A stretch of DNA of 64,000 bases, taken from contig CAZCKU010000003.1 in NCBI GenBank assembly GCA_964499365.1, positions 62,001 through 126,000 of the forward strand, given 5' to 3'. Position 1 is the stretch's first letter; each line of letters opens with the position of its first letter. The DNA comes from PALSA-1316 sp964499365 (lineage in GTDB: Bacteria > Nitrospirota > Thermodesulfovibrionia > Thermodesulfovibrionales > UBA6898). Position numbers and translations under genes: made by a program. The notes beneath the pieces were generated by a model. The model did no database searches and was not told where the DNA came from. It saw only the letters and a program-made list of their open reading frames with translations. Of this stretch, positions 9,129 through 16,872 are shown piece after piece.

Positions 9129-9719
9129 TTAATTACCCCCCTGAAGATGATCACCAATAAAGACGAAATCATCCAAAGCTGTTATCGTAGTGCCTGCTGT
9201 AGCAGACTTTGAGGCCTTCGTCGGCATGACTAAAGACCAGATGTCCCATTCTTCAAAAGTAACCCCGTTTGTCGTAATGACTCCTGAGTAAGTCGAAATG
9301 GACTTATCAGTCTTGTTGTAAGTAAAGGAGATATCATGAATACCGTTGGATGTTGCTAGATGGATTGTTCCACCAGTTTGCTCTGTGTTCCAATCCACAT
9401 AATAGCGATTATCTGACGTAAAGGTTGTGTTTCCGATTGTTACTGTCTGAACAATATCGTCCTTATATATGCTCATTTTTCCAAAAACCTTGATATCTTT
9501 TTCCGTTACTGTAAGCCCCGAACTGTATACAATCTTTGTAGCCGTAAGGGTGTAACCGTCCTGAATATCGGGGACAGTTACGATAGGTGGTGCAGGTGGA
9601 TTACCTGGATCCGTTGGCGGTGGATTAGTTGTGTTGTTCGTAGTATCTCCGCCTCCACCGCATGCAAACAGCGAGAATACTATCAGTGATAAACATAGAA
9701 TCTGAAGAAATCTATTCAT
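9129..9719 (-). CDS. Outer-membrane-type lipoprotein
   Basis: The 196-residue precursor has a type II signal peptide with lipobox LFAC at about residues 17-20. Gly/Asp and a Pro/Thr-rich linker (NPPPTDPGNPP) follow, then a beta-rich domain. After processing, Cys20 would carry lipid. The ribosome site GGAGGT lies at good spacing. It is immediately upstream of the collagen-like gene and may help anchor or export it (inference). The family is not recognised. Confidence 0.75.
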   Translation of the reverse strand: MNRFLQILCLSLIVFSLFACGGGGDTTNNTTNPPPTDPGNPPAPPIVTVPDIQDGYTLTATKIVYSSGLTVTEKDIKVFGKMSIYKDDIVQTVTIGNTTFTSDNRYYVDWNTEQTGGTIHLATSNGIHDISFTYNKTDKSISTYSGVITTNGVTFEEWDIWSLVMPTKASKSATAGTTITALDDFVFIGDHLQGGN

Positions 9720-9735
9720 TTTTTGTTACCTCCTT

Positions 9736-9758
9736 AACTTACTGACAATCAGTAAGTT
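9736..9758. repeat. Perfect 10-bp-arm palindrome in the operon
   Basis: AACTTACTGA at 9736-9745 and TCAGTAAGTT at 9749-9758 are exact inverted repeats around CAA. The palindrome lies between the glycine-zipper gene (ends 9770 on the minus strand) and the lipoprotein start (9719). A related, less perfect copy is at 10954-10974, and half of it (TTACTGACAATC) recurs at the end of the collagen-like gene near 6832. It may be an operator, an RNA-processing hairpin or a recombination site. Confidence 0.6.
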
Positions 9759-9769
9759 TATCTGATCTG

Positions 9770-10189
9770 TTAATAGCCCGTCCTTGTGCTTGTGGATTCG
9801 CAAATCTCTCTCGTTTGCTCCCTTACAAGTTGTCCGTTGTCCCAAACCTTCTCTTTAACCTTCCTGCAATGCGTCCTTGCGTCATAATCTAAAGGTTCAG
9901 CGTAATATCTGCCTCTGCCGTCTTCAGATCTGTATTCCACAGGTCTTCCATATACTGCTGCTTCCTGTGCGCCACGAACACTTACATCTGTTACCGTATA
10001 ACCTACTGTTCCACCTACTGCTGCCCCAATAGCAGCGCCTCTCCAGGGATTACGATGATCTGCCAAAGCACCGACGATAGCCCCAAGCCCTGCGCCGATA
10101 CCTGTCCCTTGCTGGTGTTGTGCGTCCATACCAGCACATCCCGTCATTACAACCATTACTGCCAAAAGTAATACTGGTACTGTCTTCAT
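9770..10189 (-). CDS. Glycine-zipper lipoprotein
   Basis: The 139-residue precursor has lipobox VMTGC at residues 14-18 and a glycine-zipper segment (GIGAGLGAIVGALADH, then GAAIGAAVGGTVGY) at about residues 30-65. These resemble the Rickettsia 17-kDa antigen and YMGG-like proteins. The C-terminal domain is rich in Arg, Tyr and Glu. Such proteins sit in the envelope and can oligomerise through the zipper. GGAGGTG precedes the ATG. The start overlaps the stop of the next upstream gene (10186), so they are coupled. Confidence 0.82.
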   Translation of the reverse strand: MKTVPVLLLAVMVVMTGCAGMDAQHQQGTGIGAGLGAIVGALADHRNPWRGAAIGAAVGGTVGYTVTDVSVRGAQEAAVYGRPVEYRSEDGRGRYYAEPLDYDARTHCRKVKEKVWDNGQLVREQTREICESTSTRTGY

Positions 10190-10374
10190 TCCCTTTCACC
10201 TCCTTCCAATAAAGTTTTGAACTGCCAACCACACAATGTGATGAATATATCGTCTATAACCTCCTTCGTAGCCATATCTGCCTTTTCGTATGTATTAATC
10301 AACCTATCTGATTTCTTTCCCCAGTCCTCATCGTCGCTTTGGTAAGCCTCATCAAATTGATACATGATATTCAT
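10186..10374 (-). CDS. Small acidic cytoplasmic protein
   Basis: This 62-residue soluble protein is rich in Asp and Glu at the N-terminus and ends in a short hydrophobic helix containing GWQF. Its stop overlaps the start of the glycine-zipper lipoprotein gene, and GAGGTAGG precedes its ATG. It lies 6 bases downstream of the 43-residue membrane peptide gene. Function unknown; the overlap and ribosome site support it as real. Confidence 0.6.
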   Translation of the reverse strand: MNIMYQFDEAYQSDDEDWGKKSDRLINTYEKADMATKEVIDDIFITLCGWQFKTLLEGGERE

Positions 10375-10380
10375 TTTTAC

Positions 10381-10512
10381 CTACCTCACAATATAGAGCG
10401 ACGTGATAAAAAGGGATGCACACAATATTGAGAAAGCAATGATGCAAATCTTATAGATTCTTAGCCTTGCGTCTATCATCTGTAGTTCTATGGCATCGTT
10501 ATGCTCTATCAT
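10381..10512 (-). CDS. 43-residue single-pass membrane peptide
   Basis: The minus-strand frame starts with ATG at 10512 and stops at 10381. The start is preceded by AAAGGAGG seven bases upstream, a near-perfect ribosome site. The product begins MIEHNDAIELQMIDARLRIY, followed by a hydrophobic helix (about residues 20-41) and Arg43. It fits exactly between its neighbours, with 38 bases before and 6 after. A cytoplasmic N-terminus and one membrane helix are expected. Function unknown. Confidence 0.65.
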   Translation of the reverse strand: MIEHNDAIELQMIDARLRIYKICIIAFSILCASLFITSLYIVR

Positions 10513-10550
10513 GTTCAGCCTCCTTTAAGCCTTTGCCAAAGTCTGTGGTT

Positions 10551-10934
10551 TTATGCGACAGCAATGCCGTATTCCTTAAGTAGCTTTTCTACTTCGGCAA
10601 TATTCACCCCTATGCCTGCTTCCCTTATAGCCGAGATCATCGTAGCTACTGCCGAGGCAAGAGCATCGTCGAAGGTTGTAAAACCTTTACCATTGCCATA
10701 ATTCCCCATCGCCGAGCTCTTATCCGACAGGAAACCTGGAAAATCATCTGGAATTACTTCAGGGAAATCGTCACCCATAGACTCAATGAGTTTGTAATCG
10801 GCATCTGTTTCCAGTTCCACATAATATTCGAAGGTATGTTTGTTGGCATCTTTGGTTACAATCATCGACAGTTCACCATGGGAAGGAACTTCAAATTCAA
10901 AACGATGATAGATGGGACGTTCATAAGTTATCAT
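10551..10934 (-). CDS. Hypothetical soluble protein
   Basis: The 127-residue acidic protein has a beta-rich N-terminal half and a helical C-terminal half (FDDALASAVATMISAIREAG). There is no membrane segment. It belongs to the leftward operon that runs from the promoter near 11345 and follows the 98-residue gene after the second palindrome. It is not recognised. Confidence 0.6.
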   Translation of the reverse strand: MITYERPIYHRFEFEVPSHGELSMIVTKDANKHTFEYYVELETDADYKLIESMGDDFPEVIPDDFPGFLSDKSSAMGNYGNGKGFTTFDDALASAVATMISAIREAGIGVNIAEVEKLLKEYGIAVA

Positions 10935-10953
10935 GTTTAGTCTCCCTATATAG

Positions 10954-10974
10954 TTACTGGTTATCAGTAAGTTT
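10954..10974. repeat. Second, imperfect copy of the TTACTG/CAGTAA palindrome
   Basis: TTACTG at 10955-10960 and CAGTAA at 10966-10971 are inverted around five bases, and the right arm continues as AGTAAGTTTA just as in the copy at 9736-9758. It covers the end of the 98-residue gene and the gap to the next gene. Two copies at successive operon junctions suggest a shared function in RNA processing or binding. Confidence 0.45.
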
Positions 10975-11269
10975 ACGCCATTGCGTAAAGGCTGTTCAGA
11001 TCTGCCTTAACCAGATTTTCCATGTTTGCCAAGAAAACTTCCTTGTCCACCGACCTGTCTGCAGAAGCCAGGCAGATATGAGGATTGATATGCCCCTGGA
11101 TGTTCATAAGGTAAATGTCCCTGAGTTCTTCCAAGGGAGCCTGTTCCTGAACTGTTACTCGATGGAATCCGAGGGTAATGGCATCCTCGAGATTCTTTAC
11201 ACCTGTCAGCTCCTTAATCCAATGCATCACCGACTTGGCCTCTTCCTGATTCCTGATTTTCCTGCCCAT
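10973..11269 (-). CDS. Hypothetical soluble protein, first gene of the leftward operon
   Basis: The 98-residue protein begins MGRKIRNQEEAKSVMHWIKE and is mainly helical, with a central VTVQEQAPLEELRDIYLMN segment. GGAGG lies at ideal distance before the ATG, and a good promoter lies 60-90 bases upstream. It would be the first gene of the operon that carries the small membrane peptide, the lipoproteins, the collagen-like protein, the prepilin and the recombinase. Function unknown. Confidence 0.65.
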   Translation of the reverse strand: MGRKIRNQEEAKSVMHWIKELTGVKNLEDAITLGFHRVTVQEQAPLEELRDIYLMNIQGHINPHICLASADRSVDKEVFLANMENLVKADLNSLYAMA

Positions 11270-11331
11270 CTTACTACCTCCTTCAGCTCTAACTCTCTGT
11301 TTCTATGAGACTTTTCAGCCTCTTATGTCTT

Positions 11332-11360
11332 ATCATTGCTGATCGTTTGGACACAGTCAA
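11332..11360 (-). promoter_or_regulatory. Sigma-70-type promoter of the leftward operon
   Basis: On the minus strand, TTGACT (11360-11355) and AATGAT (11337-11332) are spaced by 17 bases. They lie upstream of the ribosome site at about 11280 and the gene starting at 11269. The stretch 11361-11566 otherwise shows only AT-rich DNA with no gene I can support. Confidence 0.5.
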
Positions 11361-11566
11361 GGGAAATAATTCATTATTTTTCAATGAAAACATTTTTGCA
11401 AAAGGGCGTAAAATCCGCGTCTATAGGACCTTATAGCACAAAATGTCTCATCGTATTGGTGTGCTTATATGATATTGATTTTGGTCTTTCGGAGATGCGT
11501 GGAACACTTCAAAAAGAGACTTAAAAAATATTTTTATTATTTTTTGCTGAATGATGGATAAAAGAC

Positions 11567-11665
11567 ATACATGGATAGTTTTACATGGATGGACAGACTG
11601 TGACTAACGTCCCGAACGTCCCAACACTCTTTGTACCACCTGTACGCAAAAATACCATGAGCTAC
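11567..11665. repeat. Degenerate direct repeat, copy A, downstream of the replication gene
   Basis: The last 27 bases (11639-11665) start with CCTGTAC and end with TGAGCTAC. They match 13156-13182 with only small indels and substitutions. Weaker matches (ACATGGAT, CTGTGA) continue up to about 80 bases further left. The copies have the same orientation and bracket the replication gene. They may be recombination or att-like sites, or origin repeats. Confidence 0.55.
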
Positions 11666-11669
11666 CCCC

Positions 11670-12827
11670 TTATTCAAGAAAGCTCCTGTATTTTGCAATT
11701 GCTCTCATGGTTATGCCCGTCATTGCGGATATCCTCTTGGCAGAGACTATTCCTCCAGATGCTTTAATCTCGGAGGCAGCTTTCTGTATGGCTGAGAATG
11801 TATTTTCGCCTCGTATCTTGCTTGCTCTAATAATGAGGTTAGTTCTCATCTCATTGTATTCTTCATTTGACATCGTTCTTTTGTAAGTTTTATATACTGG
11901 GCGAACTTTAAGCCATCCAATCTTATAGGCAAAATCAGCCTCACTATAACCAAGGCAACAAGCCCTTACGAAATAGTTCTTTGGATGCCTGTTGCCATTG
12001 TAAGCAGAGGCTATCGTTTCGCTATGCCCGTCTATTTCAGAAACAGATATTAAAAAGTAGTTTTCAATGTCTTCTATTGCTTGGTCGCGGTCAATGCCGT
12101 ATTTTTTCGCAATAAGCATCACTGTGTATAAGGAACTGTTCATCCACCCGTCCTGAAACGCCCCACTGCTTTTCCTTATCTTTCTGATTTGCTTGCTTAT
12201 TGCTGAATCTTTAACTTTCTTGTCCTTTATTAATCTGAGGAGATCCACAACATTGTCTATCCTGTTTGCTGGTTCCGCATATAACAGATGCAGCGGGGTT
12301 TGTGGAATCGCCACAAGCATATTCAGGCCTGGCTGGCATGGATCACCGCCAAATATCTTTACTAACTTATGTTTAAGCTCGGCAATTATATTGAACTGCA
12401 GGAAGTCCGTTGCGGGGAAAAGTAATAACAGGATGGCATGAAGTCCTTTTCTTGTCCTTATCTTATATGCTGGCGGCCGCATGCCTATTTCTTCGCACTT
12501 TATATTTATCTCTTTTGAACATTCAATGTAATCGCCGTCAAAATCCATGGGGATGCCTAGAACAACCGCCAGGTTCTCCATAGCATGTGTATATGTCTTG
12601 TGCCTGAAGCAATTTATGGTGAAGTGTGTGTAGTCGCCATAACGCCATAGCGTAGCTTTCCAGTAGAGAGCTGGAGGTGTCATGGCGTAATCAATGTCGT
12701 TGTTGGCGAATTGTTTGAACTTCGTGGCTATATAGAATCTGCTTCTATATTTCTTTGGATGAAATCTTTCAATAAATTCTTGTCTAAACTCTTGCTGATC
12801 ATCGGCAAAGCACGCTATATTATCCAT
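11670..12827 (-). CDS. Primase-like (AEP) replication initiation protein
   Basis: This is a protein of 385 residues. The start is taken at the ATG at 12827 because AGAGG precedes it and its first residues are MDNIACFADD; the frame stays open to 12902 without a better start. A DFDGD motif at about residues 95-99 and a KGLHAILLL motif further on match the metal-binding DxD and the histidine motif of archaeo-eukaryotic-type primases used by plasmids and phages. The C-terminal 60 residues look like a helix-turn-helix (SAIQKAASEIKASGG, then ISAMTGITMRAIAKY). It would prime or initiate replication of an element now integrated. Direct repeats lie at both ends of the gene. The family call is by motif only. 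Confidence 0.62.
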   Translation of the reverse strand: MDNIACFADDQQEFRQEFIERFHPKKYRSRFYIATKFKQFANNDIDYAMTPPALYWKATLWRYGDYTHFTINCFRHKTYTHAMENLAVVLGIPMDFDGDYIECSKEINIKCEEIGMRPPAYKIRTRKGLHAILLLLFPATDFLQFNIIAELKHKLVKIFGGDPCQPGLNMLVAIPQTPLHLLYAEPANRIDNVVDLLRLIKDKKVKDSAISKQIRKIRKSSGAFQDGWMNSSLYTVMLIAKKYGIDRDQAIEDIENYFLISVSEIDGHSETIASAYNGNRHPKNYFVRACCLGYSEADFAYKIGWLKVRPVYKTYKRTMSNEEYNEMRTNLIIRASKIRGENTFSAIQKAASEIKASGGIVSAKRISAMTGITMRAIAKYRSFLE

Positions 12828-13084
12828 GTATATAACCTCTATAGCCCGTCTAGGTCTGTCAACCTGGCGGGCGAAACCTCCCGCAAAAGGGCTATTAAGC
12901 ACACACTAACTGAAACCTTTTTTGGATCGCAATACTTTTTACGTCATTTTTCGCATATTTAAAAATAGTTAGCTACGTTAACCTCACTTTTTTCAAATAC
13001 TATACAGAAATTGAACACTCTAAACCTGGCTTTAGAGCGACAGTTTTGGTTGGTTTGAAACGTTCGTTTTTATGTGCCGATTTA

Positions 13085-13182
13085 CATGACTGGATGTTAC
13101 ATAGACATGGATATGACTGTGAATTACCTGTGATTGTTCATGAGACTGCTGATATCCTGTACAGCAAAATACCGTGAGCTAC
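13085..13182. repeat. Degenerate direct repeat, copy B, upstream of the replication gene
   Basis: This is the partner of 11567-11665; the conserved 27-base core is 13156-13182. It lies in the 520-base gap between the replication gene and the gene at 13348. That gap is AT-rich at 12900-13060 and has no gene I can support. Such a position is typical of a replication origin or element junction. Confidence 0.5.
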
Positions 13183-13222
13183 TAACGTAAAAGTCACCTT
13201 ATGTCAACTGCATCCACCTATG

Positions 13223-13278
13223 CCGACAACCTTTCCGTAGAGAAGCGAAGCTGGACCCGAAGGAAAGGGGAATGTCGG
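13223..13278. other. Large imperfect hairpin near the replication gene
   Basis: CCGACAACCTTTCC at 13223-13236 can pair with GGAAAGGGGAATGTCGG at 13262-13278 with a small bulge, around a 25-base loop. It lies just outside repeat copy B. A single-strand origin, oriT-like structure or small RNA are possibilities; none is proven. A short frame across it (13201-13386, plus strand) has no ribosome site and odd Arg/Ser-rich composition, so I do not call it a gene. Confidence 0.35.
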
Positions 13279-13347
13279 TTAAGGCGAAGCCGAAGCGGAA
13301 TTGGAAGTAATGATAGCGACGAAGGAAGCGTTTGTTACGGCAAGGTT

Positions 13348-14457
13348 TTAAAGCAGCTTCTTTACAGTCGTACCGCTATAACATAGAAAAAACTTTTTGT
13401 ATGCAGCATGTGCAGATAGTCCAATGTAAGATTCGTGAGGTATATGCTTTATATACTTCCCATTTTGCATAGCCCAGAAAGAAAGGCTGCTATCATACTG
13501 AAACATGTACTCAGGGTATCGTAAGGACAACGACCTGATAAACTTTTCCTTTCTATCTGGCACACGTTCCATTTCGTCATAAGATCCGACTTCAATTGTA
13601 TAGTCAACTCTCAAGGCAATAACTGGTATGAATGTATCTTTCTCTATTTCATATTTGGATTTCTTCTTCACAATACGCTTTATTTCAATAAAAAAGTCTT
13701 TTTTGTTCTGCTCGTACTGTTCCGATTTGAGGTACTCAAGAATATCACGTTCGCAGTTACTATCAGTCTCGCCAACCATACAAAAGAAAAACTCGTAAGG
13801 TTCCTCTTTCCTCTTCGGTGCTTCTATCTTTTCACCAGGCTTCCTGGTTTTTTCAACCCATCTCATGAACTTACCAGGATCGAATGCAGCTGGTGCGGGC
13901 TCTGGTCTTACTGGTGGAGGTGGTGCAACTATGTTTGTTTTCTCTTCAATCTTTATTTCCTTTTTTTCACCGCGCCGCTTCTTAGGATCTGCCCCTGCCA
14001 GCTCCACATATCCATCTGGATACACAGCCCAAGCCTGATTTGCCCCATATGAGTAATCACCCTTGGCCCACAAGCAATCAATATAAGGCAAACCATTGAA
14101 GTTATCTCTGTTGTCTAAGGCGGTTTTCTTCTCTTCTTCACTCCAATCATCTTCGTAATCCTGCATTAGAGAGTCATAAGCATCCTGGAATGTCTTGAAC
14201 CCCGAGTTACCATCACCGAATTCGTTATAGGTGAAATACTCTCTCCCTCTTTCCTTTTTGGGATTAAGCCCCATCATCTCGGCACATTCCATCCCAACTA
14301 TGGCTGTTTCTTTTGTCTTTGTATTTTTTAAAGTAAACTTGGCTTTCCGCAGGCGGTTCACACCACAACATTCACATCTTATCTTTTCATTAATTGCTTC
14401 TGTTTTGGCAATCTTCCAGCCATCGGGGAAAAACCTGTATCCGTCTTTTTTGATCAT
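13348..14457 (-). CDS. Hypothetical protein with N-terminal Cys-motif and proline linker
   Basis: The 369-residue protein has a CECCG motif at about residues 28-32 plus a further Cys near residue 57, which may bind zinc. A charged domain is followed by a Pro-rich linker (VAPPPPVRPEPAPAAFD, about 180-197) and then a C-terminal domain of about 160 residues. The linker suggests two folded modules. There are no membrane segments. It is the last gene before the replication region and points toward it. I do not recognise it. Confidence 0.7.
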   Translation of the reverse strand: MIKKDGYRFFPDGWKIAKTEAINEKIRCECCGVNRLRKAKFTLKNTKTKETAIVGMECAEMMGLNPKKERGREYFTYNEFGDGNSGFKTFQDAYDSLMQDYEDDWSEEEKKTALDNRDNFNGLPYIDCLWAKGDYSYGANQAWAVYPDGYVELAGADPKKRRGEKKEIKIEEKTNIVAPPPPVRPEPAPAAFDPGKFMRWVEKTRKPGEKIEAPKRKEEPYEFFFCMVGETDSNCERDILEYLKSEQYEQNKKDFFIEIKRIVKKKSKYEIEKDTFIPVIALRVDYTIEVGSYDEMERVPDRKEKFIRSLSLRYPEYMFQYDSSLSFWAMQNGKYIKHIPHESYIGLSAHAAYKKFFLCYSGTTVKKLL

Positions 14458-14582
14458 GATTCATTATTAAAACAGACCGTAATCTGGAAGGTCAATAATA
14501 AAGAAGTATATTACGGCTTCGTAGAATTGTACAGGATGGGTTTAAAGAAAGGAAGGTTGCTGTAAGAATGATCGTGTCAAGA

Positions 14583-15086
14583 TTATTTAAGATTCTTTTC
14601 AATAATTGCCCACTTGTCCTTGTAAGGCATCAAAGTTTGCTCCGAAATAGCACTATGTAACGAATCCCATTTCTGAGCACGCATTCCCCCGTGTTTCTGA
14701 AGGTAAGCCTTATGTCCCTTTACAAGTAGATCCCGCAAGGTGCGCCAAGTCAGAATATAGTACCTGTCAGCACCATCTGCATCAATCTTTACAAATACCA
14801 CAACAAGGCGTAAAACGGGGCACCGCTTTAGAGATTCGACGATTTGACGCTTTCCATTAAACGAAATATCGCAGAACTTCGTGATGTCACCAAACTGCCA
14901 GGAATCGCCTCGGCTGGCCTTGACCTGAACTGAAACATGCTTGCCTTCTTCATTTGAGGCAATGATGTCGTAATGAGGCACGTTTCCAGTGAATGTGGTT
15001 GCTATTAACCCTCTTCGTGATAATTCAGCGGCAACGAGATATTCACCAGTTTGCCCGACAAGTTTATTATTGCGTCCTGATGCCAT
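14583..15086 (-). CDS. PD-(D/E)XK-like nuclease-fold protein
   Basis: The protein has 167 residues from the ATG at 15086, chosen because GGGGG precedes it; the frame extends to 15107. The N-terminal pattern is KLVGQTGEYLVAAELSRRG, then HYDIIASNEEG, then VSVQVKAS. This is the Glu, Asp and Gln-x-Lys layout of PD-(D/E)XK enzymes such as Holliday-junction-resolvase-like and intron-associated nucleases. It lies just downstream of the Mrr gene on the same strand, so a defence or DNA-processing role is likely. The exact family was not determined. Confidence 0.7.
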   Translation of the reverse strand: MASGRNNKLVGQTGEYLVAAELSRRGLIATTFTGNVPHYDIIASNEEGKHVSVQVKASRGDSWQFGDITKFCDISFNGKRQIVESLKRCPVLRLVVVFVKIDADGADRYYILTWRTLRDLLVKGHKAYLQKHGGMRAQKWDSLHSAISEQTLMPYKDKWAIIEKNLK

Positions 15087-15134
15087 TGCTACATCCCCCG
15101 CTAACAAAATAATGAAGTTTGCAAAAGATCATTC

Positions 15135-16043
15135 TTATTCCTCGGTAAAATAGTCGGAATCGATCCTTCTTATGGCATATTGAGCCGCCATATTCGTCCC
15201 CAGGCCAGAATCTATCATCAAATCCGCCAGTTTGTTGCCGTCAATGAGGATAACCTTTGGATCAATGCTTTCTACATACTTCATGGCATCGTCGGAAAAC
15301 CGCCCCGTGGTAATGAAAACGCCTTTCTTAGCCCTCTTCCCATGAAGAGCCCCAACGAACTTCTGAATCTCAGGCCTTCCCACAGTCCCTTCCCATCTTT
15401 TTGCCTGAAGGTAAATAACATCCAGTCCCAAGCGGTCTTCCTTGATGATTCCGTCAATCCCCTCGTCTCCAGACTGCCCGATAGATTTCCCAGCATCAGC
15501 CCTGGACCCACCGTAACCAAGTGCCACCATTACGTCCACAACGAGGCGTTCAAAGAATTCAGGTGTATTAGCTTTAACTCTCTGCAGGATTTCAACCGCA
15601 AGTTCACCACGCATCTGCAGATAAGCCCGCTGGAAGGTTTCTTCGGGCGTTTCAAGCGTTTCTGGTTCCACTTGTCCAGGGTCAACGGGCTGTTCACCCT
15701 TTGCCGAATGAAAAGCTACAAATTCGGGATATTGTTTAAGGATCTTCACATCAATACGATCGTGTCCCTGCTTCAAAAGTTCTCTACCGCGCTCAGTAAT
15801 GCGGAAATACCCCCGCCTCGGGGTTTCAAGAACCATAGCCTGCACAAGAAAGCTTTTAGCCCAGGCAACACGGTTGTAGAATTTCGTCTGTGTGCCACTT
15901 GGAAGCATTTCGGCTAAATCTGATTCAGCAAGTTTCATGCGGGTTACAAGGATATCCCGAGCCTCTTTCAAGGAGTGTTCTGCTCCATCAGAGGCGACTT
16001 CAAGCATAGGCTTAAAAAAGGATTGAAAGTCAGGGATAGCCAT
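15135..16043 (-). CDS. mrr: Mrr-type restriction endonuclease
   Basis: The 302-residue protein has an N-terminal winged-helix Mrr_N-type domain (about residues 1-95). After an acidic linker comes the Mrr catalytic domain (about 150-290), with FFERLVVDVMVALGYGG, Asp197 in GDEGIDGII and Gln213-Ala-Lys215 in YLQAKRWEG. The length and order match E. coli Mrr, a type IV enzyme that cuts modified foreign DNA. No methylase is nearby, as expected for type IV. The ribosome site is weak. Together with the downstream nuclease-fold gene it forms a small defence pair. Confidence 0.9.
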   Translation of the reverse strand: MAIPDFQSFFKPMLEVASDGAEHSLKEARDILVTRMKLAESDLAEMLPSGTQTKFYNRVAWAKSFLVQAMVLETPRRGYFRITERGRELLKQGHDRIDVKILKQYPEFVAFHSAKGEQPVDPGQVEPETLETPEETFQRAYLQMRGELAVEILQRVKANTPEFFERLVVDVMVALGYGGSRADAGKSIGQSGDEGIDGIIKEDRLGLDVIYLQAKRWEGTVGRPEIQKFVGALHGKRAKKGVFITTGRFSDDAMKYVESIDPKVILIDGNKLADLMIDSGLGTNMAAQYAIRRIDSDYFTEE

Positions 16044-16170
16044 AATCTAAATTTTACAACAAAGGAGATGTGCGGCGCTATAGTGATTTGCGCCCATTTC
16101 GAATTGAAGAATCTTAAGGCGTTAGTAGGAAGATATTAAGATAATTCCAAATTGCTAAATAGATCTGAAG

Positions 16171-16773
16171 TTACTTTTTTTTCTTTTGATCTGTATCAAC
16201 AGAGATTCCGATGGGCCTCCGATTCGCGCCCATAAATCTCGCAACGCTAATGGCTCTTTTTAGAAGAGTAATCGCATTGTCAGCAGAAGAAAGAATGTCG
16301 TCAATATATAAATAAACTCCAGCCTTAAGGATATTCTTTTGATCATTTGAAATACCCGATATTGATGAGACGATAATATCGACTTCTTTAGCTGCCTTAT
16401 TCTTAAGACTTGCCAGGTCATTAAGGAGTTCCTTCATCCCGCCCTTAAGCTGCGAGTAAGACGATAAGAGTTGTAATGATGCGACACCAAGACTAACCAT
16501 ACTTATAATAACCGCGAGCCAAGCTGGATCTGACAGGATACTAGTTTGAGGATCTGACTCTATACGAAAATATTGTATTTTATATGTCTTGCCACCCTTA
16601 AAAGAAGACTTATCGCCAAAGAAATCAGATTCTTCAAGCGTTCGATTTATCTGGCTGAGAGCTGAAGTGACAAAGCCAATGCCACCGAAGGTTTTAACCT
16701 CAACGGGAATTCGGATTGTGATCCTAAAAGGTTGCGGGAATTCTTCTCTATATCGTTCAATTGGATGCTTCAT
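16171..16773 (-). CDS. Hypothetical membrane-anchored protein
   Basis: The 200-residue protein has an N-terminal domain of about 80 residues. One hydrophobic segment (LAVIISMVSLGVASLQLL, about 86-103) follows, then a helical region and a basic Lys-rich C-terminus. The pattern of a small domain, one helix and a coiled region suggests a membrane-tethered sensor or effector accessory protein, but this is only an inference. It is divergent from the DUF72 gene, with a 99-base gap. No family recognised. Confidence 0.6.
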   Translation of the reverse strand: MKHPIERYREEFPQPFRITIRIPVEVKTFGGIGFVTSALSQINRTLEESDFFGDKSSFKGGKTYKIQYFRIESDPQTSILSDPAWLAVIISMVSLGVASLQLLSSYSQLKGGMKELLNDLASLKNKAAKEVDIIVSSISGISNDQKNILKAGVYLYIDDILSSADNAITLLKRAISVARFMGANRRPIGISVDTDQKKKK

Positions 16774-16872
16774 CTCGCAAGTTTATTACGGAAGCATTAT
16801 AAATGTCAATGGAGGATCTTTCTGAAAGGCTGCCTATAATACAAAGTCGAGTTCTGCTGTTAAAATACTTCT

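Noticed and set aside
13201..13386. 61-codon plus-strand frame over the hairpin
   Set aside because: There is no ribosome site, the composition is Arg/Ser-rich like structured DNA read in frame, and it overlaps the opposite gene.
15135..16043. Type I or type II restriction-modification locus
   Set aside because: No methylase or specificity gene is adjacent. The protein fits stand-alone Mrr.
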